Positions 44,423 to 52,856 of a stretch of 64,000 nucleotides of DNA are shown here, in pieces. A program made the position numbers and the translations under genes. Position 1 is the stretch's first letter; each line of letters starts with the position of its first letter. Source of the stretch: Betaproteobacteria bacterium (GTDB lineage Bacteria; Pseudomonadota; Gammaproteobacteria; Burkholderiales; Rhodocyclaceae); NCBI GenBank assembly GCA_020621405.1, contig JAHRYN010000002.1, positions 671,676-735,675 on the forward strand. The letters are read 5' to 3'. The notes beneath the pieces were generated by a model. It searched no databases. It had not been told where the DNA came from and was given only the letters and a program-made list of their open reading frames with translations.

Positions 44423-45301
44423 TCAGTGCGGACAGCCGGAGTCGCACAGCAGCGCCTCGCCGGCGCGGATCCTCTGACCGCAAGCCGTCGACGGATGCAG
44501 CGAGAAACCGCGCGGCGCCAGCACCACGATGGTCGAGCCGTGCTGGAACCAGCCCATTTCCTCGCCCTTGTGCAGCACCGTGTCGCAGGCCAGTTCGTGC
44601 GGCCCGCGATAGCCGGCATGCAGCAGCAGGTCGAGGAAGTGCAGGCGCAGGCTGGCCACCAGTATGGCCGCTACCGGCACCAGCGTGATGCGCGCGCCGC
44701 TGCCGGCCAGCGTGGCGGTGATCGCGGCGCGTTCGTTGCGGCAGAACAGCCGGTCCACGCGCGCCAGTGCCGGCGGATTGACGTTCCAGGTATCGCCCGG
44801 AAAGTAGGTCACATGCTCGATGCGGCAGTCGTGCGGCGCATGGAAGCGGTGATACATCGACGCGGTGATGCGCAGCGTCACGTAGCAGCCGTCGCGGTAG
44901 TGCGCCGCCAGCGCGCCGTCGCCGATCAGTTCCGGCAGCGTGTAGCGCATGCTCTTGGCCTGCAGCAGCGTGTCGCCGTCGATCCGGCCGCAGGCACCGA
45001 CGATGGCGTCGCACGGGCTGACCAGCACGCCGGGCGTCATGTCGACCGGCCGCGCACCGTCCTTCAGTTCGCGGATGAAACAGTCATGCAGGCTGCGGAA
45101 GCGCGTCTTCTTCGCTTCTGCAAGGTCGATCGTGCTGAACATGCGCCACAGCGCGATCGACAGATCGCGTACCAGCGGCTGTTCGATCTGGCTGAACCAG
45201 CCGGCGAAGCGGGTCAGCGCCGCGCGCGGAATGCGGTTGGTCAGCACGAAACTCAGCGCATCGCGCGACAGGCAGGACTTCAGGCGGGCGACCATGTTCA
45301 T
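44423..45301 (-). CDS. psd: Phosphatidylserine decarboxylase proenzyme
   Basis: The 292-residue protein makes phosphatidylethanolamine from phosphatidylserine. Family marks are VSPCDAIVGACGRI (active-site Asp), YHRFHAPHDCRI (the HxxHxP region) and the self-cleavage site WFQHGSTIVVLAP, with the serine near residue 253 becoming the pyruvoyl. The cleavage motif reads HGST rather than the LGST of E. coli; Gly-Ser-Thr is kept so cleavage is expected. It diverges from the aminotransferase gene with only 35 bp between starts. Confidence 0.92.
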   Translation of the reverse strand: MNMVARLKSCLSRDALSFVLTNRIPRAALTRFAGWFSQIEQPLVRDLSIALWRMFSTIDLAEAKKTRFRSLHDCFIRELKDGARPVDMTPGVLVSPCDAIVGACGRIDGDTLLQAKSMRYTLPELIGDGALAAHYRDGCYVTLRITASMYHRFHAPHDCRIEHVTYFPGDTWNVNPPALARVDRLFCRNERAAITATLAGSGARITLVPVAAILVASLRLHFLDLLLHAGYRGPHELACDTVLHKGEEMGWFQHGSTIVVLAPRGFSLHPSTACGQRIRAGEALLCDSGCPH

Positions 45302-45336
45302 GGCGTCGTAACCTCCGGTTGATACATCGGTAAGCC

Positions 45337-46998
45337 ATGGACGAAACCCTGCCCCTCTACGCCGCCGGTGCCATCGCGCTGGCCGCGCTGCTGCCGTGCA
45401 TCAAGCGCCGGCTCGAACTGTCCCGCGCCAAGCACCGCTCGCTGGCCGGCCACGCAAAGATGTCGCGCAAGGTGGCGAAGCTGCTGCCCTTCTACGAATT
45501 CGACGAGGCCGGCTTCTACGCCGCGGACGACGCGCCGCCGACCGTGGTCGAACTGCGTCGCAACGGCTTCGAACGGCTGGCCGCGCTGTACCGCGAGCGC
45601 TACCCGCGCACGCGTGCGCTGACCGGGGAAGTCGAGCCGCAGGTGTCCGACCTGCAGTTCACCGGCGCCTACCGCGTTCCCTTCCAGTTCAGCCGCCACG
45701 TGCGGGAGAACCTGAAGGCCGGCTCCTTCGTCGAATCGTCGTCCGGCGTCACCGTGACCGATCTCGACGGCAACACCTGCTACGACCTGACCGGCTCGTA
45801 CGGCGTCAACGTGTTCGGCTACGACTTCTACAAGGGCTGCATGGCACGCGGCAACGCACGGGTCGAAACGCTCGGCCCGGTGCTCGGTGCCTATCATCCG
45901 CTGCTGGCCGACAACGTCCGGCGGCTGTGCGCGATCTCGGGCCTCGACGAAGTGTCCTTCCACATGTCGGGTACCGAAGCCGTCATGCAGGCGGTGCGGC
46001 TGGCGCGCTACCACACGCGGCGCACGCACCTCGTGCGCTTCTGCGGCGCCTATCACGGCTGGTGGGGCGAGGTGCAGCCCGGCGTCGGCAATCCGGTCGC
46101 GGCCGACCGGACCTATACGCTGAAGGACATGCACGCCGACACGCTGCATGTGCTGCGCACCCGGCGAGACATCGCCTGCGTGCTGGTGAACCCGCTGCAG
46201 GCGCTGCATCCGAACACCGGTGCACCGGGCGACTCGTCGCTGGTGGATGGCGGCCGGCGTGCGCATTTCGACCGCACGGCCTACACCGGATGGCTGCAGC
46301 AGGTACGCGAGGTCTGCACCGAACGCGGCATCGTGCTGATCTTCGACGAAGTGTTCGTCGGCTTCCGGCTGGCGCCGGGCGGCGCACAGGAATACTTCGG
46401 CGTGCGCGCCGACATGGTGACCTGGGGCAAGACGCTGGGCGGCGGCTATCCGGTCGGTGTGGTGTGCGGCAAGCGCGCGCTGATGCGCCGCTACCGCGAC
46501 GACCGGCCGGCCGACATCTGTTTCGCGCGCGGCACCTTCAATTCGCACCCTCACGTGATGGCGGCGATGAACGAATTCCTGCACGCACTCGACACGCCGG
46601 AAATCGCCGGGCTGTACGCCGGCCTCGACGACCTCTGGAACGCGCGCGCAGTGCATCTGAACACGCGGCTGCACGAAGCCGGCCTGCCGGTGCGCGTGGC
46701 CAACCTGTCGTCGATCTGGACCGTGACCTACAACGCGCCGTCGCGCTACAACTGGATGCTGCAGTACTACCTGCGTGCGGAAGGCTTGGCACTGAGCTGG
46801 GTCGGCACCGGACGACTGATCTTCAGCCTGAACTACGGCGAAGCCGATTTCGGCGCGGTGTGCGAGCGCTTCGTCGCGGCTGCCCGCCGGATGGAGGCCG
46901 ACGGCTGGTTCTGGGCACCACCCGATGCCAGCAACAAGGGCATCAAGCGGCGCATCCTGCGCGAGATGCTGCATCGGCGACTGTTTCATCGGAAGTAA
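45337..46998 (+). CDS. Class III PLP aminotransferase with N-terminal membrane helix
   Basis: The 553-residue protein resembles glutamate-1-semialdehyde aminomutase/beta-transaminase (class III). It has an N-terminal hydrophobic helix (about residues 6-24) and an extra domain of about 90 residues, then SFHMSGTEAVMQAVRLARYHT (phosphate site), FCGAYHGWW, ILIFDEVFVGFRL (PLP Asp) and the Schiff-base lysine in WGKTLGGGYPVGVV (about Lys364). The long N-terminus and membrane anchor set it apart from HemL. Neighbours (psd, Mpo1-like, GT4, PfkB) suggest a lipid-related amine or amino-sugar step. Confidence 0.85.
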   Translation: MDETLPLYAAGAIALAALLPCIKRRLELSRAKHRSLAGHAKMSRKVAKLLPFYEFDEAGFYAADDAPPTVVELRRNGFERLAALYRERYPRTRALTGEVEPQVSDLQFTGAYRVPFQFSRHVRENLKAGSFVESSSGVTVTDLDGNTCYDLTGSYGVNVFGYDFYKGCMARGNARVETLGPVLGAYHPLLADNVRRLCAISGLDEVSFHMSGTEAVMQAVRLARYHTRRTHLVRFCGAYHGWWGEVQPGVGNPVAADRTYTLKDMHADTLHVLRTRRDIACVLVNPLQALHPNTGAPGDSSLVDGGRRAHFDRTAYTGWLQQVREVCTERGIVLIFDEVFVGFRLAPGGAQEYFGVRADMVTWGKTLGGGYPVGVVCGKRALMRRYRDDRPADICFARGTFNSHPHVMAAMNEFLHALDTPEIAGLYAGLDDLWNARAVHLNTRLHEAGLPVRVANLSSIWTVTYNAPSRYNWMLQYYLRAEGLALSWVGTGRLIFSLNYGEADFGAVCERFVAAARRMEADGWFWAPPDASNKGIKRRILREMLHRRLFHRK

Positions 46999-47005
46999 AG
47001 GATTT

Positions 47006-47025
47006 CGCGGGCCGGCAGGCCCGCG
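47006..47025. terminator. GC hairpin between convergent genes
   Basis: CGCGGGCC, loop GGCA, GGCCCGCG is a perfect 8-bp stem 8 bp after the aminotransferase stop, followed by a second dyad (GGGCCG/CGGCCC near 47033-47047) before the stop of the converging membrane-protein gene. No T tract. Confidence 0.45.
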
Positions 47026-47052
47026 TGGTGATGGGCCGAGCCGGCCCGATGC

Positions 47053-47661
47053 TCAGGCGTGATGCCGCGCGTGCATCGGATCGATCAGCTCGCCGCGCAG
47101 CAGATACAGCGGTGCGCGCCAGTACAGCTTCACGTCGTGGAAGGGGTCGGTCAGTATCTTGGTCAGCCAGACCAGGCCGGTCTGCACATCCTGCAGGAAG
47201 AACAGATGCACCGTGCGGAACAGCAGTCCGCCCACGCCGATGCCTATCCAAGTCAGCGAAAGGTTGTGCACGAAGCCGTTGGCGTCCGTGTGCGGCTCGA
47301 ACAGTCCGAACAGCGTCGGATCCAGATGCAGCGCCAGCGGCGACGCCGCCCAGATCACCATCAGCACCACCTTGCGCCGCAGGTTGTAGCCGACCTTGAT
47401 TTCTTCCTTGTGCGCGTGCGTCGCCTGATTGACGTGGTCATAGCCCTTTGGCTCGAAGAAGAAGTGACCCGACTGGCGCGTCAGCATCGACACGCCCCAG
47501 CCCAGCAGCGCCGTGATCACCGGGTCGATGAACAGCATGACGTAGGCAACCAGGAAACTCAGCGCGCTGACCAGATGCAGCGACTGGTTGATGCGGCTGT
47601 GATGGTAGTAGCGGTGATCGTCCCAGCGCTGGATCTGCAGCACTTCCCGAAATGAACTCAT
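47053..47661 (-). CDS. Mpo1-like (DUF962) membrane protein
   Basis: The 202-residue protein has about four hydrophobic segments and two motifs of the DUF962/Mpo1 family: YYHHSRINQSLHLVS (H-x-x-x-N-x-x-x-H) and RQSGHFFFEPKG (Q-x-x-G-H-x-x-F-E). In yeast Mpo1 is an Fe2+-dependent dioxygenase that shortens 2-hydroxy fatty acids. The C-terminal part (TVHLFFLQDVQTGLVWLTKILTDPFHDV) is not typical, so the match is partial. The start at 47661 is set by GGAGG six bases upstream. Confidence 0.55.
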   Translation of the reverse strand: MSSFREVLQIQRWDDHRYYHHSRINQSLHLVSALSFLVAYVMLFIDPVITALLGWGVSMLTRQSGHFFFEPKGYDHVNQATHAHKEEIKVGYNLRRKVVLMVIWAASPLALHLDPTLFGLFEPHTDANGFVHNLSLTWIGIGVGGLLFRTVHLFFLQDVQTGLVWLTKILTDPFHDVKLYWRAPLYLLRGELIDPMHARHHA

Positions 47662-47696
47662 CGAATCCTCCATTGAATTTCCGGAGGCTAGGAAGC

Positions 47697-47739
47697 ATTG
47701 GTTACAGACGGAATTCATTTCGTCTAAGAATTGGTGACA
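47697..47739. promoter_or_regulatory. Candidate operator: palindrome flanked by direct repeats
   Basis: AGACGGAAT-TC-ATTTCGTCT (47706-47725) is a 20-bp palindrome with one mismatched pair. It is flanked by ATTGGTTACA (47697-47706) and ATTGGTGACA (47730-47739), 33 bp apart. The site is in the 178-bp divergent spacer between the Mpo1-like and GT4 genes. Confidence 0.4.
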
Positions 47740-47839
47740 ACCGGCGTTTGCCGGACCTGCACCCCGGTTGCCGACGCATGTAACCAGGGCGTCACCGGCT
47801 CGTCACGATCGTGCATTACGCGGCCGGGACACTGCCGGC

Positions 47840-49084
47840 ATGCCTCGCGCCAACTTCAACCTCGACGCCAGCCCCGACATCGCATTCACGGTGGAACGCC
47901 TGCGTGCGGCCGACGAGCCGCTGCGCATCGCGGTGGTCACCGAAACCTGGCCGCCGGAAATCAACGGCGTGGCCATGAGCCTCAAGCGCATGGTCGACGG
48001 GCTGCTGGCACGCGGCCACCGTGTCCAGCTCATCCGGCCGCGCCAGCACACGGGCGACACGCCGCGCCGGGACGGCCCGTTGCGCGAAGTGCTGTCACTG
48101 GGAATACCGATTCCGAAGTACGGCAGCCTGCGTGTCGGCCTGCCGGCAAAACAGAAACTGGCGCGGCTATGGACGCTGGAGCGTCCGGACCTCGTGCATC
48201 TGGTCACCGAAGGCCCGCTCGGCTGGTCGGCCATGGCCGCGGCACGCAAGCTGAAGCTGCCGGCAACCAGCGACTTCCGCACCAACTTCGACGCCTACAG
48301 CGCCCACTACGGCATCGGCTGGCTCAAGCGGCCGATCACGGCCTATCTGCGACGCTTTCACAATCTCGGCCAGGAAACCTATGTACCGACGCGCGCACTG
48401 CAGCTTCAGCTGACCGCGTGCGGCTACCGCAACGTCGAAGTGGTGGCGCGTGGCGTGGACACCCGGCTGTTTTCGCCGGTCCGGCGCAGCATTGCCCTGC
48501 GCGAGGCTTGGGGCGTTGGAGAAAACGGGCTGGTGGTCTGCTTCGTGAGCCGGCTCGCGCCGGAGAAGAATCTGGATCTGGTGGCGCGTGCGTTCGAGGC
48601 GCTGCGCGCCCGGCGTCCCGACGCCCGCATGCTGTGGGTCGGCGACGGACCGTCGCGCGACGCGCTGGCGCGCAGCTACCCGCATCACCTGTTCGCCGGC
48701 ATGCGCACCGGCGAAGACCTGGCGACCCACTACGCCAGCGCCGACCTGTTCCTGTTCGGCAGCCTGACCGAAACCTACGGCAACGTGCTGTCCGAGGCGC
48801 TGGCCAGCGGATTGCCGGTGGTCAGCTATGCGCAGGCGGCGGCGGGCGATCTGGTCGAACCCGAGCGCAACGGCCTGCTGGCGTCACCGGGCGACGAAGC
48901 GGGCTTCATCGCACAGACGCTGCACGCCGGGCTCGACGACGCGCTGCGCGAGCGCATGGCCGCCGGCGCCCGCGCCAGTGCCGAACTGCTGCACTGGGAC
49001 CACGTGGTCGATACCTTCAGCAACCGGCTCCGGCAGGCGATACGGAGCGCCGAAACGCTGCGCGAGGCAAGAACACCCCTCTGA
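47840..49084 (+). CDS. Glycosyltransferase family 4 (MgtA/SqdX-like)
   Basis: The 414-residue protein has a GT-B fold: N-terminal VVTETWPPEINGVAMSLKRMVDGLLARGHRVQ, TSDFRTNFDAYSAHYG and the C-terminal nucleotide-sugar site VSRLAPEKNLDLVARAFE, FGSLTETYGNVLSEALASGLPVV (E-x7-E). The SDFRTNF element matches GDP-mannose-dependent mannosyltransferases and glycolipid-forming enzymes that glycosylate diacylglycerol. The start at 47840 is preferred to an upstream in-frame ATG for its N-terminus. Followed by PfkB 51 bp on. Confidence 0.85.
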   Translation: MPRANFNLDASPDIAFTVERLRAADEPLRIAVVTETWPPEINGVAMSLKRMVDGLLARGHRVQLIRPRQHTGDTPRRDGPLREVLSLGIPIPKYGSLRVGLPAKQKLARLWTLERPDLVHLVTEGPLGWSAMAAARKLKLPATSDFRTNFDAYSAHYGIGWLKRPITAYLRRFHNLGQETYVPTRALQLQLTACGYRNVEVVARGVDTRLFSPVRRSIALREAWGVGENGLVVCFVSRLAPEKNLDLVARAFEALRARRPDARMLWVGDGPSRDALARSYPHHLFAGMRTGEDLATHYASADLFLFGSLTETYGNVLSEALASGLPVVSYAQAAAGDLVEPERNGLLASPGDEAGFIAQTLHAGLDDALRERMAAGARASAELLHWDHVVDTFSNRLRQAIRSAETLREARTPL

Positions 49085-49135
49085 AGCGAAGCCGGAAGCC
49101 CGTATACTCGCGCTTTTCGCCACCGGCCCGTTTTC

Positions 49136-50074
49136 ATGTCCGTCCTCATCTGCGGCTCCATCGCCTACGACACGATCATGGTCTTCCAGGATCGCTTCAA
49201 GCAGCACATCCTGCCCGACCAGATCCACATCCTGAACGTGTCCTTCCTGGTGCCGGACATGCGGCGCGAATTCGGCGGCTGTGCCGGCAACATCGCGTAC
49301 AACCTGAAGCTGCTGGGCGGCGAGCCGCTGATCATGGCCACGGTCGGCCACGACTCGGGCCCCTACATGGAACGGCTGGATCGGCTCGGCATTGCGGCCA
49401 CCCACGTGCGCCGCATCGACGACGCCTTCACCGCGCAGGCCTTCATCACCACCGACCTTGACGACAACCAGATCACCGCCTTCCATCCGGGCGCGATGAA
49501 TGCGTCGCACGAAAACCGCGTGACCGACGCCAGCGGCGTGCGGCTGGGCATCGTTTCGCCGGACGGCCGCGACGGCATGCTCACGCACGCACAGCAGTTC
49601 GCCGATGCCGGCATTCCCTTCGTGTTCGATCCGGGCCAGGGCCTGCCGATGTTCGGCGGCGACGATCTGCTGCGCTTCCTGGATCTCGCGCGCTGGTGCA
49701 CGGTCAATGACTATGAAGCCCGCCTGCTGTGCGAACGCACCGGATTGTCCGAGGCGCAGGTTGCCGACCGGGTCGAGGCGCTGATCGTGACGCGCGGCGC
49801 GGAAGGATCGCGCATCTACACCGGTGGCGAAGTGATCGACGTGGCCTGCGTGCCGGCCGACGCACTGGCCGATCCGACCGGCTGCGGCGATGCCTACCGC
49901 GGCGGTCTGCTGTACGGACTGGCGCGCGGCGCCGACATCGTCGCGTCGGCACGGCTCGCTTCGGTGATGGGTTCGATCAAGATCGCCAGCCGCGGCGGCC
50001 AGAACCATGCGCCGTCGCGCGACGAGATCGCCCGGCGCCATCAGGCAGCGTTCGGCACTGCGCCGGCGTTCTGA
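49136..50074 (+). CDS. PfkB-family carbohydrate/nucleoside kinase
   Basis: The 312-residue kinase has GGCAGNIAYNLKLLGGEPLIMATVG (substrate site) and the C-terminal ADPTGCGDAYRGGLLYG, with the catalytic Asp in the G-x-G-D anion hole. The early GSIAYDTIMVFQDRF resembles adenosine kinase-like members. The substrate is not clear; ribokinase, adenosine kinase or a sugar kinase are possible. It is downstream of the GT4 gene, but about 125 bp from the lipoprotein gene that follows. Confidence 0.85.
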   Translation: MSVLICGSIAYDTIMVFQDRFKQHILPDQIHILNVSFLVPDMRREFGGCAGNIAYNLKLLGGEPLIMATVGHDSGPYMERLDRLGIAATHVRRIDDAFTAQAFITTDLDDNQITAFHPGAMNASHENRVTDASGVRLGIVSPDGRDGMLTHAQQFADAGIPFVFDPGQGLPMFGGDDLLRFLDLARWCTVNDYEARLLCERTGLSEAQVADRVEALIVTRGAEGSRIYTGGEVIDVACVPADALADPTGCGDAYRGGLLYGLARGADIVASARLASVMGSIKIASRGGQNHAPSRDEIARRHQAAFGTAPAF

Positions 50075-50199
50075 ACACGTTTCAGGGCCGGAAACAAACG
50101 CTCACCATTGCCTTGCTGACGGACATGCCGCGGCACGGTAAAACCCCGCGAGCCCCGCACATTGCCGGGGACGTTCAACGAAGCATCCGGAGAAAAATC

Positions 50200-50640
50200 A
50201 TGAATCGCATCGCGATCCCCGCACTTCTGCTGGTCAGCATGGTAGTGGCGGGTTGCGCATCCAGTCTGTCGGGTGACACCTACACGCGCGATCAGGCGCG
50301 GCGCGAAATGTCGATACGCTTCGGCACCGTCCAGAGCGTGCGCGAAGTGAAGATCGAGGGCACCAAGTCGCACATCGGCACGGCGGCCGGTGCAGCCATC
50401 GGCGGCCTGGCCGGCGGCCAGGGTTCGACGGCCGGCGCCATCGCCGGTGCAGTCGCCGGCGGCCTGGCTGGCGCCATGATCGAGGAAGGCGTGACGCGTG
50501 ACACCGGTACCGAACTGACGATCAAGCTCGACACCGGCAACACGATCTCCATCGTGCAGAGCGGTGACGAGAAATTCCAGGTTGGCCAGCGCGTACGCCT
50601 GGTCGGCAGCAGCGGCAACACGCGGGTCACGCGCGAGTAA
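50200..50640 (+). CDS. Glycine-zipper outer-membrane lipoprotein
   Basis: The 146-residue protein has lipobox VAGC (Cys19), a conserved EVKIEGTK-type strand and a glycine-zipper 2TM segment (IGTAAGAAIGGLAGGQGSTAGAIAGAVAGG split over residues about 60-90), then a beta-rich SH3-like tail (ELTIKLDTGNTISIVQ). This is the SlyB/Pcp family layout; these lipoproteins help outer-membrane integrity. GGAGAAAAATC sits before the ATG. Its stop overlaps the YchJ-like start. Confidence 0.88.
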   Translation: MNRIAIPALLLVSMVVAGCASSLSGDTYTRDQARREMSIRFGTVQSVREVKIEGTKSHIGTAAGAAIGGLAGGQGSTAGAIAGAVAGGLAGAMIEEGVTRDTGTELTIKLDTGNTISIVQSGDEKFQVGQRVRLVGSSGNTRVTRE

Positions 50641-51014
50641 TGACGCCCTGCGCATGCGGCAGCGGCCAGCCCTTGGCCGACTGCTGCGCGCCGCTCCATG
50701 CCGGAACGCCGGCAGAAACGCCCGAAGCCCTGATGCGCTCGCGCTACAGCGCCTACGTACTCGACCTGCGGGACTATCTGCTGACCACCTGGCACCCGAG
50801 TACCCGCCCCGCGTCGCTGCCGGCGGCGGAACCCGGCCTCAGATGGCTGGGACTGGAGGTGCGGCGCAGCACGATGACGGATGCCGATCACGGCACGGTG
50901 GAATTCGTCGCCCGCAGCAAGCTGGGCGGGCGGGCCAACCGGATGCACGAAACAAGCCGCTTCGTGCGGGAGGACGGACGCTGGTTCTATCTGGACGGAG
51001 AGTTCAACCAGTAG
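50640..51014 (+). CDS. SEC-C-type zinc-binding YchJ-family protein
   Basis: The 124-residue protein has the zinc-binding CACGSGQPLADCCAPLHAG at the N-terminus (SEC-C-like, C-x-C-G-S-G...C-C) followed by the YchJ body MRSRYSAYVLDLRDYLLTTWHPSTRP and TVEFVARSKLGGRANRMHETSRFVREDGRWFYLDG. The function of YchJ proteins is unknown. It converges with the acidic protein gene; a dyad CGCCGGC/GCCGGCG (51039-51059) lies between. Confidence 0.88.
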   Translation: MTPCACGSGQPLADCCAPLHAGTPAETPEALMRSRYSAYVLDLRDYLLTTWHPSTRPASLPAAEPGLRWLGLEVRRSTMTDADHGTVEFVARSKLGGRANRMHETSRFVREDGRWFYLDGEFNQ

Positions 51015-51069
51015 TCGCAGCCCTCAGACGCAGCATGCCGCCGGCTGCAGCGGCCGGCGATCACCGCGC

Positions 51070-51279
51070 TCAGTAGTCGTCCGCGTCGGCACTTTCTTCC
51101 TCTTCGTCCTCATCCTCATAGTCGTCGCCGCCTTCATCGGCCACGCGCGCCTCGAGGAAGGTCTTGAAGTCGTCGGGATCGCAGAACTCGTCGATAAAGT
51201 CGGCGAGCACGCTGACCACCATGTCGGGGTCCCAGTCGCACTGGTCTGCTGCATCGTGAATCAGCTTTTCCGCACTCAT
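51070..51279 (-). CDS. Small acidic protein
   Basis: The 69-codon frame from ATG 51279 (GGGAGAAAGC upstream) gives a helical N-terminal part MSAEKLIHDAADQCDWDPDM and VVSVLADFIDEFCDPDDFKTFLEARVADE, ended by a run of Asp/Glu (YEDEDEEEESADADDY). No family recognised. The acidic tail suggests a charge-based partner or a DNA/RNA mimic; that is speculation. An ORF extension of 11 codons at the 5' end is less likely. Confidence 0.7.
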   Translation of the reverse strand: MSAEKLIHDAADQCDWDPDMVVSVLADFIDEFCDPDDFKTFLEARVADEGGDDYEDEDEEEESADADDY

Positions 51280-51499
51280 TGCTTTCTCCCGAAGGAACAC
51301 GAACATGCCCATGGAGCACTGGTTCTGAGCCTAGCACACGCCGGTCAAGGCTTCATTGCCCGGCAACGGCCCCGGCGTTCCGGACGGACAGCCCCCTTCA
51401 ATCCACGATTGACCGCCACACGACCGGAACAGCGGCGGATGCCCGGCCGCCCACCACGTACAATGCGCGCTTGATCGCATTCCCCTCCCGGTTGCCCCC

Positions 51500-52138
51500 A
51501 TGCTCCGCCACGCCATCATTCCGGTCACTCCGTTCGCCCAGAACTGCACCCTGCTGTGGTGCGATGAAACGATGAAGGGTGCCGTGGTCGACCCCGGTGG
51601 CGATCTGGACCGCGTGCTGGCCGAAGCCGCGCGCCACGGCGTGACACTGGAAAAGATACTGGTCACGCACGGCCACCTCGACCATGCCGGCGCAACCCGT
51701 GATCTGGCGGAAAAGCTGAATCTGCCGATCGAAGGGCCGCACCGCGACGACAGCTTCTGGATCGACGGTTTCGAGCAGCAGTCGCGCATGTTCGGTTTCC
51801 CGCCATGCCGGCCCTTCGTGCCGACGCGCTGGCTGGTCGATGGCGACACGGTCACCGTCGGCAACGTGACGCTCGACGTCGCCCACTGCCCCGGCCACAC
51901 GCCGGGTCATGTGGTGTTCGTCGACCGCGCCGGCCGGCTGGCCCAGGTCGGCGACGTGCTGTTCGCCGGCTCGATCGGCCGCACCGACTTCCCGCGCGGC
52001 AACCACGCCGACCTGATCCGTTCGATCCGCGAAAAACTGTTCCCGTTCGGTGACGACATCCGCTTCATCCCGGGCCATGGCCCGATGTCGACCTTCGGCG
52101 AGGAACGCCAGTACAACCCCTACGTCGGACCACGCTGA
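51500..52138 (+). CDS. MBL-fold metallohydrolase (glyoxalase II-like YcbL type)
   Basis: The 212-residue protein has the metal motif THGHLDH (His57, His59, Asp61, His62), then HCPGHTPGHVVF, GDVLFAGSIGRTDFPRGNH and FIPGHGPMSTFGEER for the remaining ligands. This is the YcbL/PNKD group of small MBL hydrolases that use thioesters or glutathione derivatives. No partner genes show its role. rsuA follows 1 bp later. Confidence 0.9.
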   Translation: MLRHAIIPVTPFAQNCTLLWCDETMKGAVVDPGGDLDRVLAEAARHGVTLEKILVTHGHLDHAGATRDLAEKLNLPIEGPHRDDSFWIDGFEQQSRMFGFPPCRPFVPTRWLVDGDTVTVGNVTLDVAHCPGHTPGHVVFVDRAGRLAQVGDVLFAGSIGRTDFPRGNHADLIRSIREKLFPFGDDIRFIPGHGPMSTFGEERQYNPYVGPR

Positions 52139-52139
52139 A

Positions 52140-52829
52140 ATGCAGCTCGAACGCATCCTGCAGAGCCAGGGCTTTGGCACGAGGCGCGAATGCCGCGCGC
52201 TCGTGCGGCTCGAAAGAGTCACCGTGCGCGGTGAAATGATCGACGACCCCTTCGTCGACGTGGACACCGCCGACCTCGATTTCACCGTCAACGGCGAAGC
52301 GTGGCGCTATCACGAAAAATCCTATGTGATGCTGCACAAGCCGGCCGGCTACGAGTGCTCGCAGAAACCCAAGCACCACCCGGCGGTGTTCGCGCTGCTG
52401 CCGTCGCCGCTGGTGGTGCGCGAAGTGCAGTGCGTCGGCCGTCTCGACGAGGACACAACCGGGCTTCTGCTGCTGACCGACGACGGCCAGTTCATCCACC
52501 GGCTGACTTCGCCCAAGCACGGCGTGCTCAAGCGTTACGTCGCCACCGTCAAGCATGCGGTCGACGACGCGCTGCTGAAGGCGCTGCGCGGCGGCGTGGC
52601 GCTGAATGACGCACCGGACGTGTCGGTCGCCGCGCATGCGGTCGAACAGCTGGACGAGCAGCGGCTGGCGATCACCATCGGCGAGGGCAAGTACCACCAG
52701 GTCAAGCGCATGGTGGCGGCAGCCGGCAACCGGGTGGAGGCGCTGCACCGGGTGGCGGTCGGCCGGCTCGAACTGCCGGACGATCTGGCGCCGGGTGAAT
52801 GGCGCTGGATCGATCCGTCGCAGGTCTGA
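52140..52829 (+). CDS. rsuA: 16S rRNA pseudouridine(516) synthase RsuA
   Basis: The 229-residue enzyme isomerises uridine 516 in 16S rRNA. The N-terminal S4 domain (MQLERILQSQGFGTRRECRAL) is followed by a catalytic domain with the active Asp in GRLDEDTTGLLLLTDDG, YVMLHKPAGYECSQ and EGKYHQVKRMVAAAGNRVEALHRV. Sequence layout is closer to RsuA than to RluE/RluF. The start at 52140 is 1 bp after the previous stop. Confidence 0.9.
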   Translation: MQLERILQSQGFGTRRECRALVRLERVTVRGEMIDDPFVDVDTADLDFTVNGEAWRYHEKSYVMLHKPAGYECSQKPKHHPAVFALLPSPLVVREVQCVGRLDEDTTGLLLLTDDGQFIHRLTSPKHGVLKRYVATVKHAVDDALLKALRGGVALNDAPDVSVAAHAVEQLDEQRLAITIGEGKYHQVKRMVAAAGNRVEALHRVAVGRLELPDDLAPGEWRWIDPSQV

Positions 52830-52856
52830 CCGGCACCGGCACACGGGAGTGACGAC

